Of a stretch of 64,000 nt of DNA, positions 1-7,282 are shown piece by piece. Both the position numbers and the translations under genes were made by a program. The notes below the pieces were generated by a model that was not told the origin of the DNA, did no database searches, and saw only the letters and a program-made list of their open reading frames with translations. Where the stretch lies: NCBI RefSeq assembly GCF_041346945.1, contig NZ_CP166850.1, positions 6,804,501 through 6,868,500 on the forward strand, in the 5' to 3' direction. Origin of the DNA: Amycolatopsis sp. cg9. GTDB lineage: Bacteria; Actinomycetota; Actinomycetes; Mycobacteriales; Pseudonocardiaceae. How positions within the stretch are numbered: position 1 is the stretch's first letter; each line of letters starts with the position of its first letter.

Positions 1-252
1 GATCTCCGCCCAGACCGCGCGGTCGGCGGCGGGGCCGGTCGCCTGCGCCGGGACGTCGAACGTCGTGCGCTGGCCGGCGAAGTACTCCTTGAGCTGGCGG
101 ACGGCTTCGGGGAACGCGGTGTCGTCGCGTGGGCCGAACGTGGTGCGGTCCGGGCGGGTCCAGTGGTTCGGGAAGTACACGCCCGTGACGGTGTCGCCGG
201 TGCCGACCAGGGTCAGCGGGCCGATCGGGGAATCGAGTTCGAGGTGCTTCAT
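1..252 (-). CDS. ogt: Methylated-DNA-protein-cysteine methyltransferase, N-terminal part (cut by window edge)
   Basis: Suicide DNA-repair protein that moves alkyl groups from O6-alkylguanine to its own cysteine. Only the first 84 residues are inside the window. They read SPIGPLTLVGTGDTVTGVYF and then QLKEYFAGQRTTFDVP, the typical N-terminal half of Ogt. The active-site PCHRV segment lies beyond base 1 and cannot be checked. The ATG (250-252) shares one base with the TGA of the upstream gene (TGATG), so it is the last visible gene of a three-gene operon with a PF09859-like oxygenase. It is a different protein from the second Ogt at 2276-2869. Confidence 0.85.
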   Translation of the reverse strand, partial: MKHLELDSPIGPLTLVGTGDTVTGVYFPNHWTRPDRTTFGPRDDTAFPEAVRQLKEYFAGQRTTFDVPAQATGPAADRAVWAEI

Positions 253-854
253 CAGGTCTCCCAGGTTGTGCCGTCCGGCCGGGTGCCGCGCAGGCCGGGC
301 AGCGGGAAGTCGGTCAGTGCGGCGGTGGTGACCGTCCGATGTGGACTCCAGGACGTCGAGAGCCGGAGCCGTCGCGCCATTCCGGCCCAGCCCGCCGGGG
401 TGGCGCTGACCACCCAGAGGTCCGGGTCCGGGGCGGCGAAGCGGCGGGCTTGGCGTAGCCACGACGCCGCTGTTTCCGGCCAGGTCACTGTGGCCAGGAC
501 CAGGGCGCCCCACGCCGAGGCGATGCGGGCGCCGCCGGCTCGGGAGACCGGGTCGGCCGCGGTGCCGATCACGATGTGACGGGCGGGGCCGATCAGGCTC
601 ACGAGTGCTTCGAGTTCGGCGCTGGTTATGCCCCCGTTCGGCAGGTGGGGCCGAGCGGGCCGCGGTGGCTCGGGTGTGGTGCTTGTGCTGTGTCGTGGGG
701 TGGTGGGCTGGGTGGGTGGTGGCTGGGGTGTGGTGCTCGGGTCGTGTCGTGGGGTGGCGGGTTGAGTGGGTGGTGGCTCGGGTGTGGTGCTCGCGCTGTG
801 CCGTGAAGTGGTGGGCTGGGTGGGGGCCGGTGGCCCGGGTTCGTGGCCTCTCAT
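252..854 (-). CDS. Hypothetical protein with Pro/Thr-rich 18-residue repeats
   Basis: A 200-residue protein of unknown function. Residues 11-64 are three copies of an 18-residue unit (PTQPTTPRHSTSTTPEPP type). A conserved-looking alpha/beta domain follows, about residues 75-195 (ARHIVIGTAADPVSRAGGAR, then TWPETAASWLRQARRF). The ATG at 852-854 overlaps the TGA of the oxygenase gene (ATGA), and its own stop touches the ogt start. It is therefore translated as the middle gene of a repair operon. The repeats make the N-terminus look like a flexible linker. No known domain was recognised, and a DNA-damage role is only guilt by association. Confidence 0.7.
   Translation of the reverse strand: MRGHEPGPPAPTQPTTSRHSASTTPEPPPTQPATPRHDPSTTPQPPPTQPTTPRHSTSTTPEPPRPARPHLPNGGITSAELEALVSLIGPARHIVIGTAADPVSRAGGARIASAWGALVLATVTWPETAASWLRQARRFAAPDPDLWVVSATPAGWAGMARRLRLSTSWSPHRTVTTAALTDFPLPGLRGTRPDGTTWET
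663..824 (-). repeat. Three tandem 54-bp coding repeats
   Basis: Three consecutive 54-bp units encode 18-residue Pro/Thr/Arg/His repeats inside the hypothetical gene at 252-854. The unit length is a multiple of three, so copy-number change would keep the frame. The copies differ at several positions, so the array is not freshly expanded. Confidence 0.8.
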
Positions 855-1564
855 GCGGCGTCGTGGAAGACCAGGCCCAGCGTGTGGCGGCGGCCGGTGC
901 GGACCGCCGATACGCCGTGGCGGACCGGGGCGGCCGACCAGCCGCGGGCTGAGCGGACCGGGCGGTCGCGGGTGGTGAACACCAGGCCGTGGCCCTGGGG
1001 GATCAGTGTCGCCGTGCCGCGGGACTGGGCTCGCGGTCGTTGCTCCACCAACAGGAACTCGCCGCCCGTGTGGTCGGTGCCCGGGTCGTTCAGGTTGATC
1101 ACCACCTGCAGCGGGAACACCTTGTCGCCGTAGAGGTCCCGGTGCAAGGCGTTCCAGCCGCCGGTTTCGTAGCGCAGCAGGATCGGTGTCGGGCGCTGCT
1201 GACCCGCCGCGTGGCAGATCGCCAGCCATTCGTCCAATGTGGGAGGCCACTCCGCTTCGCGGCAGAGCCGCGCGAACCAGTCCTGGGCGATCGGGAGCAG
1301 CCTCGGGTAGAGCGCCTGGCGCAGCCGCTGCACCGGTTCCGGGAAAGGCGCGGCGAAGTAGTGGTAGTCGCCGTTGTCCCCGAAGCGGTGACGGCGCAGG
1401 TTCACCGTCGCCCGGAAGTGCGCCGGCTCGTCCCAGAGCGCAACCAGCTCCGCGCATTCCGCCGGGGTGAGCAGGCGGGGCAGGAGCGCGCAGCCGTAGT
1501 CGTCGACCTCCGCCGCCACCGCGGGCCAGTCCGCCGCGGCGACACGCTGTTCGAAAGTGGTCAT
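851..1564 (-). CDS. 2OG-Fe(II) oxygenase of the PF09859 (oxidative DNA repair) type
   Basis: Predicted 2-oxoglutarate/Fe(II)-dependent dioxygenase, 237 residues. The iron ligands look like H141 and D143 (ALHRDLYGD) and H216 (PVRHGV). R225/R226 (TGRRHTLG) would bind the 2-oxoglutarate carboxylate. The sequence matches my memory of the family described as catalysing oxidative repair of methylated DNA. Its position two genes upstream of ogt in one overlapping operon supports that role. The start is an ATG with about 77 bp to the divergent membrane-protein gene. Substrate specificity cannot be read from the sequence. Confidence 0.8.
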   Translation of the reverse strand: MTTFEQRVAAADWPAVAAEVDDYGCALLPRLLTPAECAELVALWDEPAHFRATVNLRRHRFGDNGDYHYFAAPFPEPVQRLRQALYPRLLPIAQDWFARLCREAEWPPTLDEWLAICHAAGQQRPTPILLRYETGGWNALHRDLYGDKVFPLQVVINLNDPGTDHTGGEFLLVEQRPRAQSRGTATLIPQGHGLVFTTRDRPVRSARGWSAAPVRHGVSAVRTGRRHTLGLVFHDAA

Positions 1565-1641
1565 ACCCAGTAGACGTCCCGGCCGGGTGAAACGTGAGAT
1601 CGGCCCGGCGAAAAGATTCGGGCCGCACTAGCGTTCCGGCC

Positions 1642-2295
1642 ATGATCGCCCAGGCGTCGAGGTGGTGGCACGGCGCCATCGCCGCAGTCATCTTCGCGTC
1701 GCTGGTCATCCAGCTCGCCCTGCTCTTCACCGGTGGCGCGGACGCCAACTCCGGCCAGGCCGGGACGTCGCTGAGCATCGGAGTGCGGCTGTGGCGGCTG
1801 TTCAGCTACTTCACGATCGAGAGCAACCTGTTCGTGCTCGCCGTCGCGATCGTGCTGACGGTGCGGCCGCTCGCCGACGGCCGCGTCTGGCGAGTCGTCC
1901 GGCTGGACTCGCTGCTCGGCATCCTCATCACCGGGCTCGTGTACGCGATCGTCCTCGCCCCGCAGGTACACCTGACCGGCGCGGCCCTGGTCGCCACGAT
2001 CGGGCTCCACTACGTCTCGCCGTGGGCGGCGGTGCCGGCCTGGCTGCTGTTCGGCCCCCGGCCGCGGCTGACCTGGGGCACCGTCGCCTGGGCTTTCGCC
2101 TGGCCGCTGCTGTGGCTGGGCTACATCTTCGTCCAGGGCGCGTTCACGCACTGGTACCCGTACCCGTTCCTCGACGCGGGGAAGCTCGGGCTCGGGACCG
2201 CGGTGCGCAACGCGCTCCTGGTCGTCGTCATCGCCGTGGTGTTCGCGGCGCTGTTCAAGCTGCTCGACCGGAAGCTCAAGCCGCTTCCATCGTGA
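1642..2295 (+). CDS. Pr6Pr-family integral membrane protein
   Basis: A 217-residue membrane protein with about six hydrophobic segments (AAVIFASLVIQLALLF near the start, then FVLAVAIVLTV, ILITGLVYAIVLAP, AVPAWLLFG, WPLLWLGYIFVQGAF and NALLVVVIAVVFAALF). FSYFTIESN and HYVSPWAAVPAWLLFGP are hallmarks of the Pr6Pr family, whose function is unknown. Its last 20 bases overlap the 3' end of the convergent ogt gene. The ATG at 1642 is preferred over an in-frame upstream ATG because it begins directly at the first membrane helix. Confidence 0.8.
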   Translation: MIAQASRWWHGAIAAVIFASLVIQLALLFTGGADANSGQAGTSLSIGVRLWRLFSYFTIESNLFVLAVAIVLTVRPLADGRVWRVVRLDSLLGILITGLVYAIVLAPQVHLTGAALVATIGLHYVSPWAAVPAWLLFGPRPRLTWGTVAWAFAWPLLWLGYIFVQGAFTHWYPYPFLDAGKLGLGTAVRNALLVVVIAVVFAALFKLLDRKLKPLPS

Positions 2296-2869
2296 GCAGC
2301 ACCCGTTTCGCTTCCTCGCCGCCGGCGTACTGGCCGTACGAGCCGTCGGAGCGGACGACGCGGTGGCACGGCACCACCACCGGCAGCGGGTTCAGCGCGC
2401 ACGCCGTGCCGACCGCGCGGACCGCCTTCGGGCTGCCCGCGGCCGCGGCGACCTGGGCGTAGCTTTCGGTGTGGCCGTAGGAGATCTCCGGCAGGTGCTC
2501 CAGCACGGACAGGCGGAACCCGCGGGCCAGGCGGAAGTCGAGTGCGACGTCGAAGGTGTGCCGTCCGCCGGTGAAGTACTCGTCGAGCTGGCGGACGACC
2601 GGGTCGAGCCGGGCCGGGGCGCGGAGGATCCGGGGGCTGATGATCGCGGCCAGCTCGGCCAGCACCGCGTCGTGGTCCTGGCGGTCGAACGCCACCTTGA
2701 CCAGGCCCTGCTTCGTCGCGGCCAGCAGCAGGGAGCCGACCGGGGTGTCGAGGGTCCGGTAGGCGACGTCCAGCAGGCCTTCGCGGTCGGCGGCGGCGGC
2801 GAGCTTCTCGTGCATGGGGTTCGGGTCGAGCTCGAAGAGCTCCGGAGCAGCGAAGAAGATGTCCGTCAT
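2276..2869 (-). CDS. ogt: Methylated-DNA-protein-cysteine methyltransferase
   Basis: Complete 197-residue O6-alkylguanine-DNA alkyltransferase. The active-site motif is VPCHRVV with C168. It is preceded by the helix-turn-helix region (SYAQVAAAAGSPKAVRAVG) and followed by GSYGQYAGGEEAKRVLL. The N-terminal 35 residues (FFAAPELFELDPNPM) are an extension relative to the usual Ogt core. The ATG (2867-2869) overlaps the stop of the ECF sigma-factor gene (ATGA), so the two are translationally coupled. This is the second ogt within 3 kb. Confidence 0.92.
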   Translation of the reverse strand: MTDIFFAAPELFELDPNPMHEKLAAAADREGLLDVAYRTLDTPVGSLLLAATKQGLVKVAFDRQDHDAVLAELAAIISPRILRAPARLDPVVRQLDEYFTGGRHTFDVALDFRLARGFRLSVLEHLPEISYGHTESYAQVAAAAGSPKAVRAVGTACALNPLPVVVPCHRVVRSDGSYGQYAGGEEAKRVLLTMEAA

Positions 2870-3336
2870 GAGTGCGCTCCTTCCAAGGGGTAAGTGGCCC
2901 GCAGCGCCTTCACGCCGTCGGCGGCGGCCCGGCGTGCGGCGTCCGTCGTGCCGCCGGTGATCTCCGCGATTTCGCGGTACGGCAGCCCGGCCAGGTAGTG
3001 GTAGGCGACGGCGAGGCGTTGCTTGTGCGGCAACCGCGCCAGCGCGTCCCACAGATCGCCGGTGAACGTCTCCGCGCGGCCCGGCCGGTCCGGGATTTCG
3101 CCGACCGGGAGCGGGCGGCGGGCTTGCGCGCGGGTGACGTCGACGGCCTTGCGGTGCGCGATCGTGACGAGCCACGCCTGGACGTTCGCCTCCGCCGGCA
3201 GCTCCGGGTACGCCTTCAACGCCGACAGGAAGGTCTCCGACCAGGCGTCTTCGGCGTCGGCGGGGCCGAGCACGGCCCGGCAGACGCGGAGCACCATCGG
3301 CCCGTGCTCGGCCACGATCTGCTCGAACGGTTTCAC
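2866..3336 (-). CDS. ECF-type RNA polymerase sigma factor
   Basis: Sigma-70 family protein of 156 residues. Region 2 spans about residues 8-75 (HGPMVLRVCRAVLGPADAED, AWLVTIAHRKAVDVTR) and region 4 about residues 95-145 (ALARLPHKQRLAVAYHYLAG, YREIAEITGGTTDAARR). The GTG at 3334-3336 is preferred over GTG 3340-3342 because an AAGG stands seven bases upstream of it. It overlaps ogt by ATGA, so it probably directs or accompanies alkylation-damage expression. No anti-sigma factor gene is adjacent, so how it is controlled is unclear. Confidence 0.85.
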   Translation of the reverse strand: MKPFEQIVAEHGPMVLRVCRAVLGPADAEDAWSETFLSALKAYPELPAEANVQAWLVTIAHRKAVDVTRAQARRPLPVGEIPDRPGRAETFTGDLWDALARLPHKQRLAVAYHYLAGLPYREIAEITGGTTDAARRAAADGVKALRATYPLEGAHS

Positions 3337-3377
3337 GATCACACCTTGAAGACGTCCGGGGCCGCCGGAACGTGAGG

Positions 3378-4142
3378 TCACACCTTCGGGGTACCGGTGA
3401 CGACGGTCGCGCCCAGCTCGTCGGAGGAGTGCACCTCCGGCGTCAGCCCGGCCGCCGTGAAGACTCCGGCCAGCACCGGCGCCTGCCGTTCGCTCGATTC
3501 CACCACCACCGTGCCGCCCGGCGCCAGCCAGCGCGGGGCGCCGGAAGCGACCCGGCGGGCGAGGTCGAGGCCGTCCGAGCCCCCGTCGAGGGCGACGAGC
3601 GGCTCGTGCAGCCGCGCTTCGGGGGGCATGGTCGAGACGGCGGCCGAGGGCACGTAGGGGACGTTCGCCAGCAGGACGTCGACCCGCCCGCGCAGCGACG
3701 GCGGCAGCGCGTCGTAGAGATCGCCCTGGTGGACGAGCGCGCCCGGCAGGTTCTCGCGGGCACAGGCGACGGCCGCGGGCTCGACGTCGGCGGCGTGCAG
3801 CTCTCGCGGCCGCAGCGCCGCCGTGAACGCCGCGCCGAGCGCCCCGGAGCCGCAGCACAGGTCGAGCACCACCGGGTCCGGCGGGGCGAGCGAGACGGCG
3901 ACGTCGACGAGGAACTCGGTGCGGTGCCGGGGCACGAACACCCCGGGCCGCACGCGGACGCGCAGGCCGTGGAACTCCGCCCAGCCCAGCAGGTGTTCCA
4001 GGGGCAGCCCGGCGACCCGGCGCGCCACGAGCGCCTCGAGCTCGGCCGGCGTCGCGGCGGCGCCGACGAGCAGCGCGGCCTCGTCCTCGGCGAACACACA
4101 GCCGGCGGCGCGCAAGCGGGAGATGACGGATGAAGTGTCCAC
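3378..4142 (-). CDS. HemK-like protein N5-glutamine methyltransferase
   Basis: SAM-dependent methyltransferase of 254 residues resembling HemK/PrmC, which methylates the GGQ glutamine of release factors. The SAM-binding loop is VLDLCCGSGALG (residues 92-103). The catalytic NPPY motif appears as NVPY (160-163), a variant seen in actinobacterial HemK paralogues. The start is GTG (4140-4142). It lies 12 bases after the L,D-transpeptidase gene on the same strand and may be co-transcribed. A housekeeping PrmC may exist elsewhere, so the substrate is uncertain. Confidence 0.8.
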   Translation of the reverse strand: MDTSSVISRLRAAGCVFAEDEAALLVGAAATPAELEALVARRVAGLPLEHLLGWAEFHGLRVRVRPGVFVPRHRTEFLVDVAVSLAPPDPVVLDLCCGSGALGAAFTAALRPRELHAADVEPAAVACARENLPGALVHQGDLYDALPPSLRGRVDVLLANVPYVPSAAVSTMPPEARLHEPLVALDGGSDGLDLARRVASGAPRWLAPGGTVVVESSERQAPVLAGVFTAAGLTPEVHSSDELGATVVTGTPKV

Positions 4143-4154
4143 CGGGGACGGACC

Positions 4155-4649
4155 CTACCGGACCTCCACCGTGTCCCCGACGTTCAGGCCGTCGAAGAAC
4201 GCGGCCGAATCGGCGTCGGAGAGGTGCACGCAGCCGTGCGAAGGCGCGTCGAGCGGTCCCGCGTGGAAGGCGATCCCGCCCGCGGCGAAGAACACCGAGT
4301 TGGGCATGTCGGTGCCGTAGTCGCCGCTGCGGTGCTCGCGGTCCTTCCACACGACGTGGAACGACCCGGCCGGCGTCGCCTGCTCGGGTGGGCCGAACCC
4401 GGCCGGGACCGGGCCGCGCACCACGTGGCCGTCCCGCAGCAGCCAGGCCAGCCGCTGCGTCAGGCTGACGCAGGCCCCGGTCGTGACGGCGCACGGCGGC
4501 GCGGGCGGTGGCGGCGTCGTGGTGGGGGTGGTCGTCCGGGGCAGCGGCACGGGCTCGGCGATCGGGCTCGGCGTCGTCGTGCGCGGTACCGAACAGGCCG
4601 CCGTGACCAGCGTCAACCCCAGCAGGGTCAGCACCCCGGTGCCGCGCAT
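4155..4649 (-). CDS. L,D-transpeptidase lipoprotein (YkuD domain)
   Basis: Secreted, lipid-anchored enzyme that forms 3-3 cross-links in peptidoglycan. The 164-residue protein has a signal peptide ending in a lipobox (LTLVTAAC). A Pro/Thr-rich linker follows, then a YkuD domain over about residues 60-164 with the catalytic signature SHGCVHLSDAD (nucleophile C140). The ATG at 4647-4649 has a GAGGGG ribosome site a few bases upstream. The gene diverges from the hydrolase operon starting at 4788, so synthesis and lysis functions share a 138-bp control region. Confidence 0.88.
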   Translation of the reverse strand: MRGTGVLTLLGLTLVTAACSVPRTTTPSPIAEPVPLPRTTTPTTTPPPPAPPCAVTTGACVSLTQRLAWLLRDGHVVRGPVPAGFGPPEQATPAGSFHVVWKDREHRSGDYGTDMPNSVFFAAGGIAFHAGPLDAPSHGCVHLSDADSAAFFDGLNVGDTVEVR

Positions 4650-4787
4650 CCGCCATCCCCTCGTCGAAGGTCCTCCCGGGAGCAGTACGGCTGAACGGCC
4701 CCGGAGGTTGCGCCGGGCGTGCACGCGGGTTGTCCCAGCGTGCAGCGCGGCTACCGCGGCGGGTACCCGGGCGGTCAAGGTCGAACC

Positions 4788-5510
4788 ATGACCAAGCTGA
4801 GCGCCGAGCAGATCGCCCGGCACGCCTACGCGGCCGGGTTCCGGGGACAGGGCCTGACCACCGCGGTGGCGGTCGCGCTGGCCGAGTCCGGCGGGCGGAC
4901 CACCGCGCACAACGCCACCCCGCCGGACAGCTCCTACGGGCTGTGGCAGATCAACATGCTGGGCGCGCTGGGGCCCGAGCGGCGTCACCAGTACCACCTG
5001 AAGTCGAACGACCAGCTGTTCGACCCGGCCACCAACGCCCGTGTCGCCAACAGCATCTCGAGCGACGGTCGCGACTTCACGCCCTGGTCGACGTACACGA
5101 ACGGCGCCTACAAGGACCACCTCACCGCCGCGCGCAAGGCCGCGAAGGACGTCACCGGGCACCACGGCGAACCGCACGCGCAGACCGGCGGCGGGGCGCT
5201 GAAGGTGGACGACGAGGTGCTGCACGGCTACGTGCGGCGCACCCGGCACGTCGCCGACGCGCTGGGTGGCGCGACCGGGCAGCTGCGGGACGTCCGGGAC
5301 ATCGCCGAGGACAGCTTCGGCCGGATCGGCAAGGAGTCGGGGTTCGCCGGCGCGCTGGCCGGCTTCGGGCTGGCGCTGCAGCGGCAGGTCAAGGGCGTCG
5401 GCACGCACGCCGACCGGCTGGCCACAGCCGCGCAGAAGGCCGCCAAGACCTACCGCGACCACGAGACGGCCACCGCGGCCGCGCTGAACGACCACGCCCG
5501 ACGGAGCTGA
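4788..5510 (+). CDS. Transglycosylase SLT-like protein with ESX-like helical tail
   Basis: A 240-residue protein. Residues 8-110 resemble a lysozyme-like SLT domain: LAESGG with putative catalytic E33, then SSYGLWQIN and a late DFTPWSTYTNGAYK. Residues 135-240 are helical and alanine-rich, resembling type VII secretion substrates. There is no classical signal peptide, which fits export by an ESX-like route. The ATG at 4788 is preferred because it begins the SLT domain. The gene heads a four-gene operon with one base between it and the CHAP-domain gene. Likely role: cleavage of glycan strands outside the membrane. Confidence 0.75.
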   Translation: MTKLSAEQIARHAYAAGFRGQGLTTAVAVALAESGGRTTAHNATPPDSSYGLWQINMLGALGPERRHQYHLKSNDQLFDPATNARVANSISSDGRDFTPWSTYTNGAYKDHLTAARKAAKDVTGHHGEPHAQTGGGALKVDDEVLHGYVRRTRHVADALGGATGQLRDVRDIAEDSFGRIGKESGFAGALAGFGLALQRQVKGVGTHADRLATAAQKAAKTYRDHETATAAALNDHARRS

Positions 5511-5511
5511 C

Positions 5512-6510
5512 ATGGACACCGCCGCACTCGCGCGCTCCTTCGCGAAGGACCTCATCGCGCACCGGAACAAGCTCGCCGGCAAGGCCGAAGACGCCGTCCG
5601 CGCCGAATTCGCCCTGCACCAGGTCGCCACCGCGCTGGACGACCAGCACGACGCCTACCACAAGGAAAGCACCGCGGTCCTCGGCCACTGGCACGGGCAC
5701 GGCGCCGACGGGTTCCGCCACACCAGCGCGAAACTGACTAAGGAACTGAAGATCACGGGTGCGGCCGGTGCCGCGGCGGAGAAGGTCGTCGCGCACGTGG
5801 CGTCCACAGTGGACAGCGGGCACACCGCCGTGCAGCGGCTGGTCGACGAGTACACCACCAAGGCGAAGCAGGTCCTCGACGCCGGTGCCGCCACCGGGAC
5901 GCAGGCCGCGCTGATGCGGGCCGTCGGGCACGTCGCGGACCTGGCGCCGCACTACACGCGGCAGTCCGCCACGACCCTGCGGCACGTCCACGCCGAGCTC
6001 GAAGCGGCGGCGAAGAAGCTGAACGAGCTGCGGAAGGACCTCACCCACGACCACGTGGGGGACAAGACGACGCACGCGAGCCACGTTTCCGGGCGGGGCA
6101 AGGAGATCGTGCACGCCGCGCGCAAGGAGCTCGGCACGCGCGAGAACCCACCGGGCAGCAACCGCAACCCGTACGGGCCGACCGCCGCGTGGTGCTCGTC
6201 GTTCGCCACCGCGATGTGGCGGAAGGCCGGGGTGAAGATCCCGGTGCTGCCGTTCAGCGGCGACGTCTTCCACTGGGGACAGGCCAATGGGCACGCGTAC
6301 GGCAAGCGTTCGCTGCACGAGGCGCGGCCGGGGGACGTGCTGATCTTCGGCACCGGGCCGCAGAACACGTCGACGAGCACGCACATCGGCATCGTCGAGA
6401 AGGTGGAAGGCAACAAGGTCACGATGATCGAGGGCAACTCCGGGGACGCCGTCCGCCGGAACACGCACACGCTCTCGGCGTCGACGTTCTACGGAGGGGT
6501 CCACCCGTGA
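5512..6510 (+). CDS. CHAP-domain peptidoglycan hydrolase with N-terminal helical (WXG-like) region
   Basis: A 332-residue protein with two parts. Residues 1-185 are helical, rich in Ala and His, and resemble ESX substrates. Residues 198-332 form a CHAP amidase/endopeptidase domain with catalytic C228 (TAAWCSSF) and H291 (STHIGIVEKV), plus the RPGDVLIFG strand. No signal peptide is present, as in its SLT partner. The pair could cut both glycan and peptide bonds. Its TGA overlaps the GTG of the next gene, so all four genes are coupled. Confidence 0.8.
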   Translation: MDTAALARSFAKDLIAHRNKLAGKAEDAVRAEFALHQVATALDDQHDAYHKESTAVLGHWHGHGADGFRHTSAKLTKELKITGAAGAAAEKVVAHVASTVDSGHTAVQRLVDEYTTKAKQVLDAGAATGTQAALMRAVGHVADLAPHYTRQSATTLRHVHAELEAAAKKLNELRKDLTHDHVGDKTTHASHVSGRGKEIVHAARKELGTRENPPGSNRNPYGPTAAWCSSFATAMWRKAGVKIPVLPFSGDVFHWGQANGHAYGKRSLHEARPGDVLIFGTGPQNTSTSTHIGIVEKVEGNKVTMIEGNSGDAVRRNTHTLSASTFYGGVHP

Positions 6511-6761
6511 TCACCGGAAAAGCCGCCGACCGCACGGTCGCCGTGGAGGTCGCGCCCGGCGGGGCGCTGCAGGAGCTGACCCTGGAGGCCGCGGCGCTGC
6601 GGCTGGAACCGGACGAGCTGGCGCGCCGCATCCTGCTGCTGACGGCGGCGGCCGCGGCCCGCGCGACGGCTTCGCTGTGGCACAGCGTCGACGGGCTCGG
6701 GTTGCCCGCGGCGGGGGAGGCGGCGGAAGCGACGACACCGGAAAGCTGGCGGGCGCAGTGA
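6507..6761 (+). CDS. Small YbaB/EbfC-like protein
   Basis: An 84-residue protein starting at a GTG that overlaps the previous stop (GTGA). The core pattern (VEVAPGGALQELTLEAAALRLEPDELARRIL) resembles actinobacterial YbaB/EbfC nucleoid-associated proteins: a G-x-L strand followed by a long helix after PDELA. Its own stop overlaps the GTG of the next gene, a diverged paralogue. Why a YbaB-like protein sits in a wall-hydrolase operon is unknown; a chaperone or secretion-accessory role is as likely as DNA binding. Confidence 0.6.
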   Translation: MITGKAADRTVAVEVAPGGALQELTLEAAALRLEPDELARRILLLTAAAAARATASLWHSVDGLGLPAAGEAAEATTPESWRAQ

Positions 6762-7168
6762 GCGGGGAACGGACGACGGTGGAGCTGATCGAGGACGCCT
6801 TCGCGGAGCCCGGCCCGGGTTACGGCGCCCGGCTGGCGGCGATCCGGGCCGAGGCGGCGGCGGACGGGGTGGCGCTGGCGGTGGACCTGCACGGGGCGCT
6901 GGTGGAGCTGCGGTTCGAGCGGTGGGCGCTGAACCTCGCGCCGGGCGAGCTGGCGGGGGTGATCCGGCGGCTGGCGGCGGAGGCGGGCGTGGCGGCTCTG
7001 CGGCAAGGGCGGGAGTTGCTGGGGGAGTTGCTGCCCGAGGACGCGGCGGGCGTGGACGGGCCGCGGATCGGGGCTCGGCCGGTGGACGAGCCGCTGACCG
7101 TCGGACCGGTCATCCGGCCGCGACCGGAAGCCGAGGACGACTTCACGCCGGTCACCTGGGCGACGTGA
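6758..7168 (+). CDS. YbaB-like protein, paralogue of the preceding gene
   Basis: A 136-residue protein starting at GTG 6758-6760, overlapping the previous stop. Residues 28-70 (GVALAVDLHGALVELRFERW, APGELAGVIRRLAAEAG) repeat the strand-plus-helix pattern of the 84-residue neighbour, so the two probably arose by duplication. The acidic, proline-containing C-terminal 45 residues are unique. It is the last gene of the operon. A hairpin begins 20 bases after its stop. Confidence 0.6.
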   Translation: MSGERTTVELIEDAFAEPGPGYGARLAAIRAEAAADGVALAVDLHGALVELRFERWALNLAPGELAGVIRRLAAEAGVAALRQGRELLGELLPEDAAGVDGPRIGARPVDEPLTVGPVIRPRPEAEDDFTPVTWAT

Positions 7169-7188
7169 CCCGGGTCGGTTCCGAGCGC

Positions 7189-7235
7189 CCCAATGTGGCG
7201 TTGGGTGCGTCTGGCGCACCGAACGCCACATTGGG
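7189..7235. terminator. 21-bp-arm inverted repeat between converging genes
   Basis: The arms 7189-7209 and 7215-7235 match at 20 of 21 positions around a 5-base loop. It lies between the end of the YbaB-like gene and the stop of the EspG-like gene on the other strand, so it can terminate both transcripts. The arm sequence (CCCAATGTGGCGTT core) resembles a recurrent intergenic hairpin that I associate with Amycolatopsis genomes. An exact extra TTGGGTGCG at 7231-7239 repeats part of the left arm. Confidence 0.7.
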
Positions 7236-7282
7236 TGCGTTCTCCAGGCTCGACGACGGGGCCCGGCGAGGGGATCGGCGGC

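Noticed and set aside
4788..7168. Prophage lysis cassette
   Set aside because: No holin, integrase, capsid or tail genes are near. The helical ESX-like regions and YbaB-like partners do not fit a phage endolysin.
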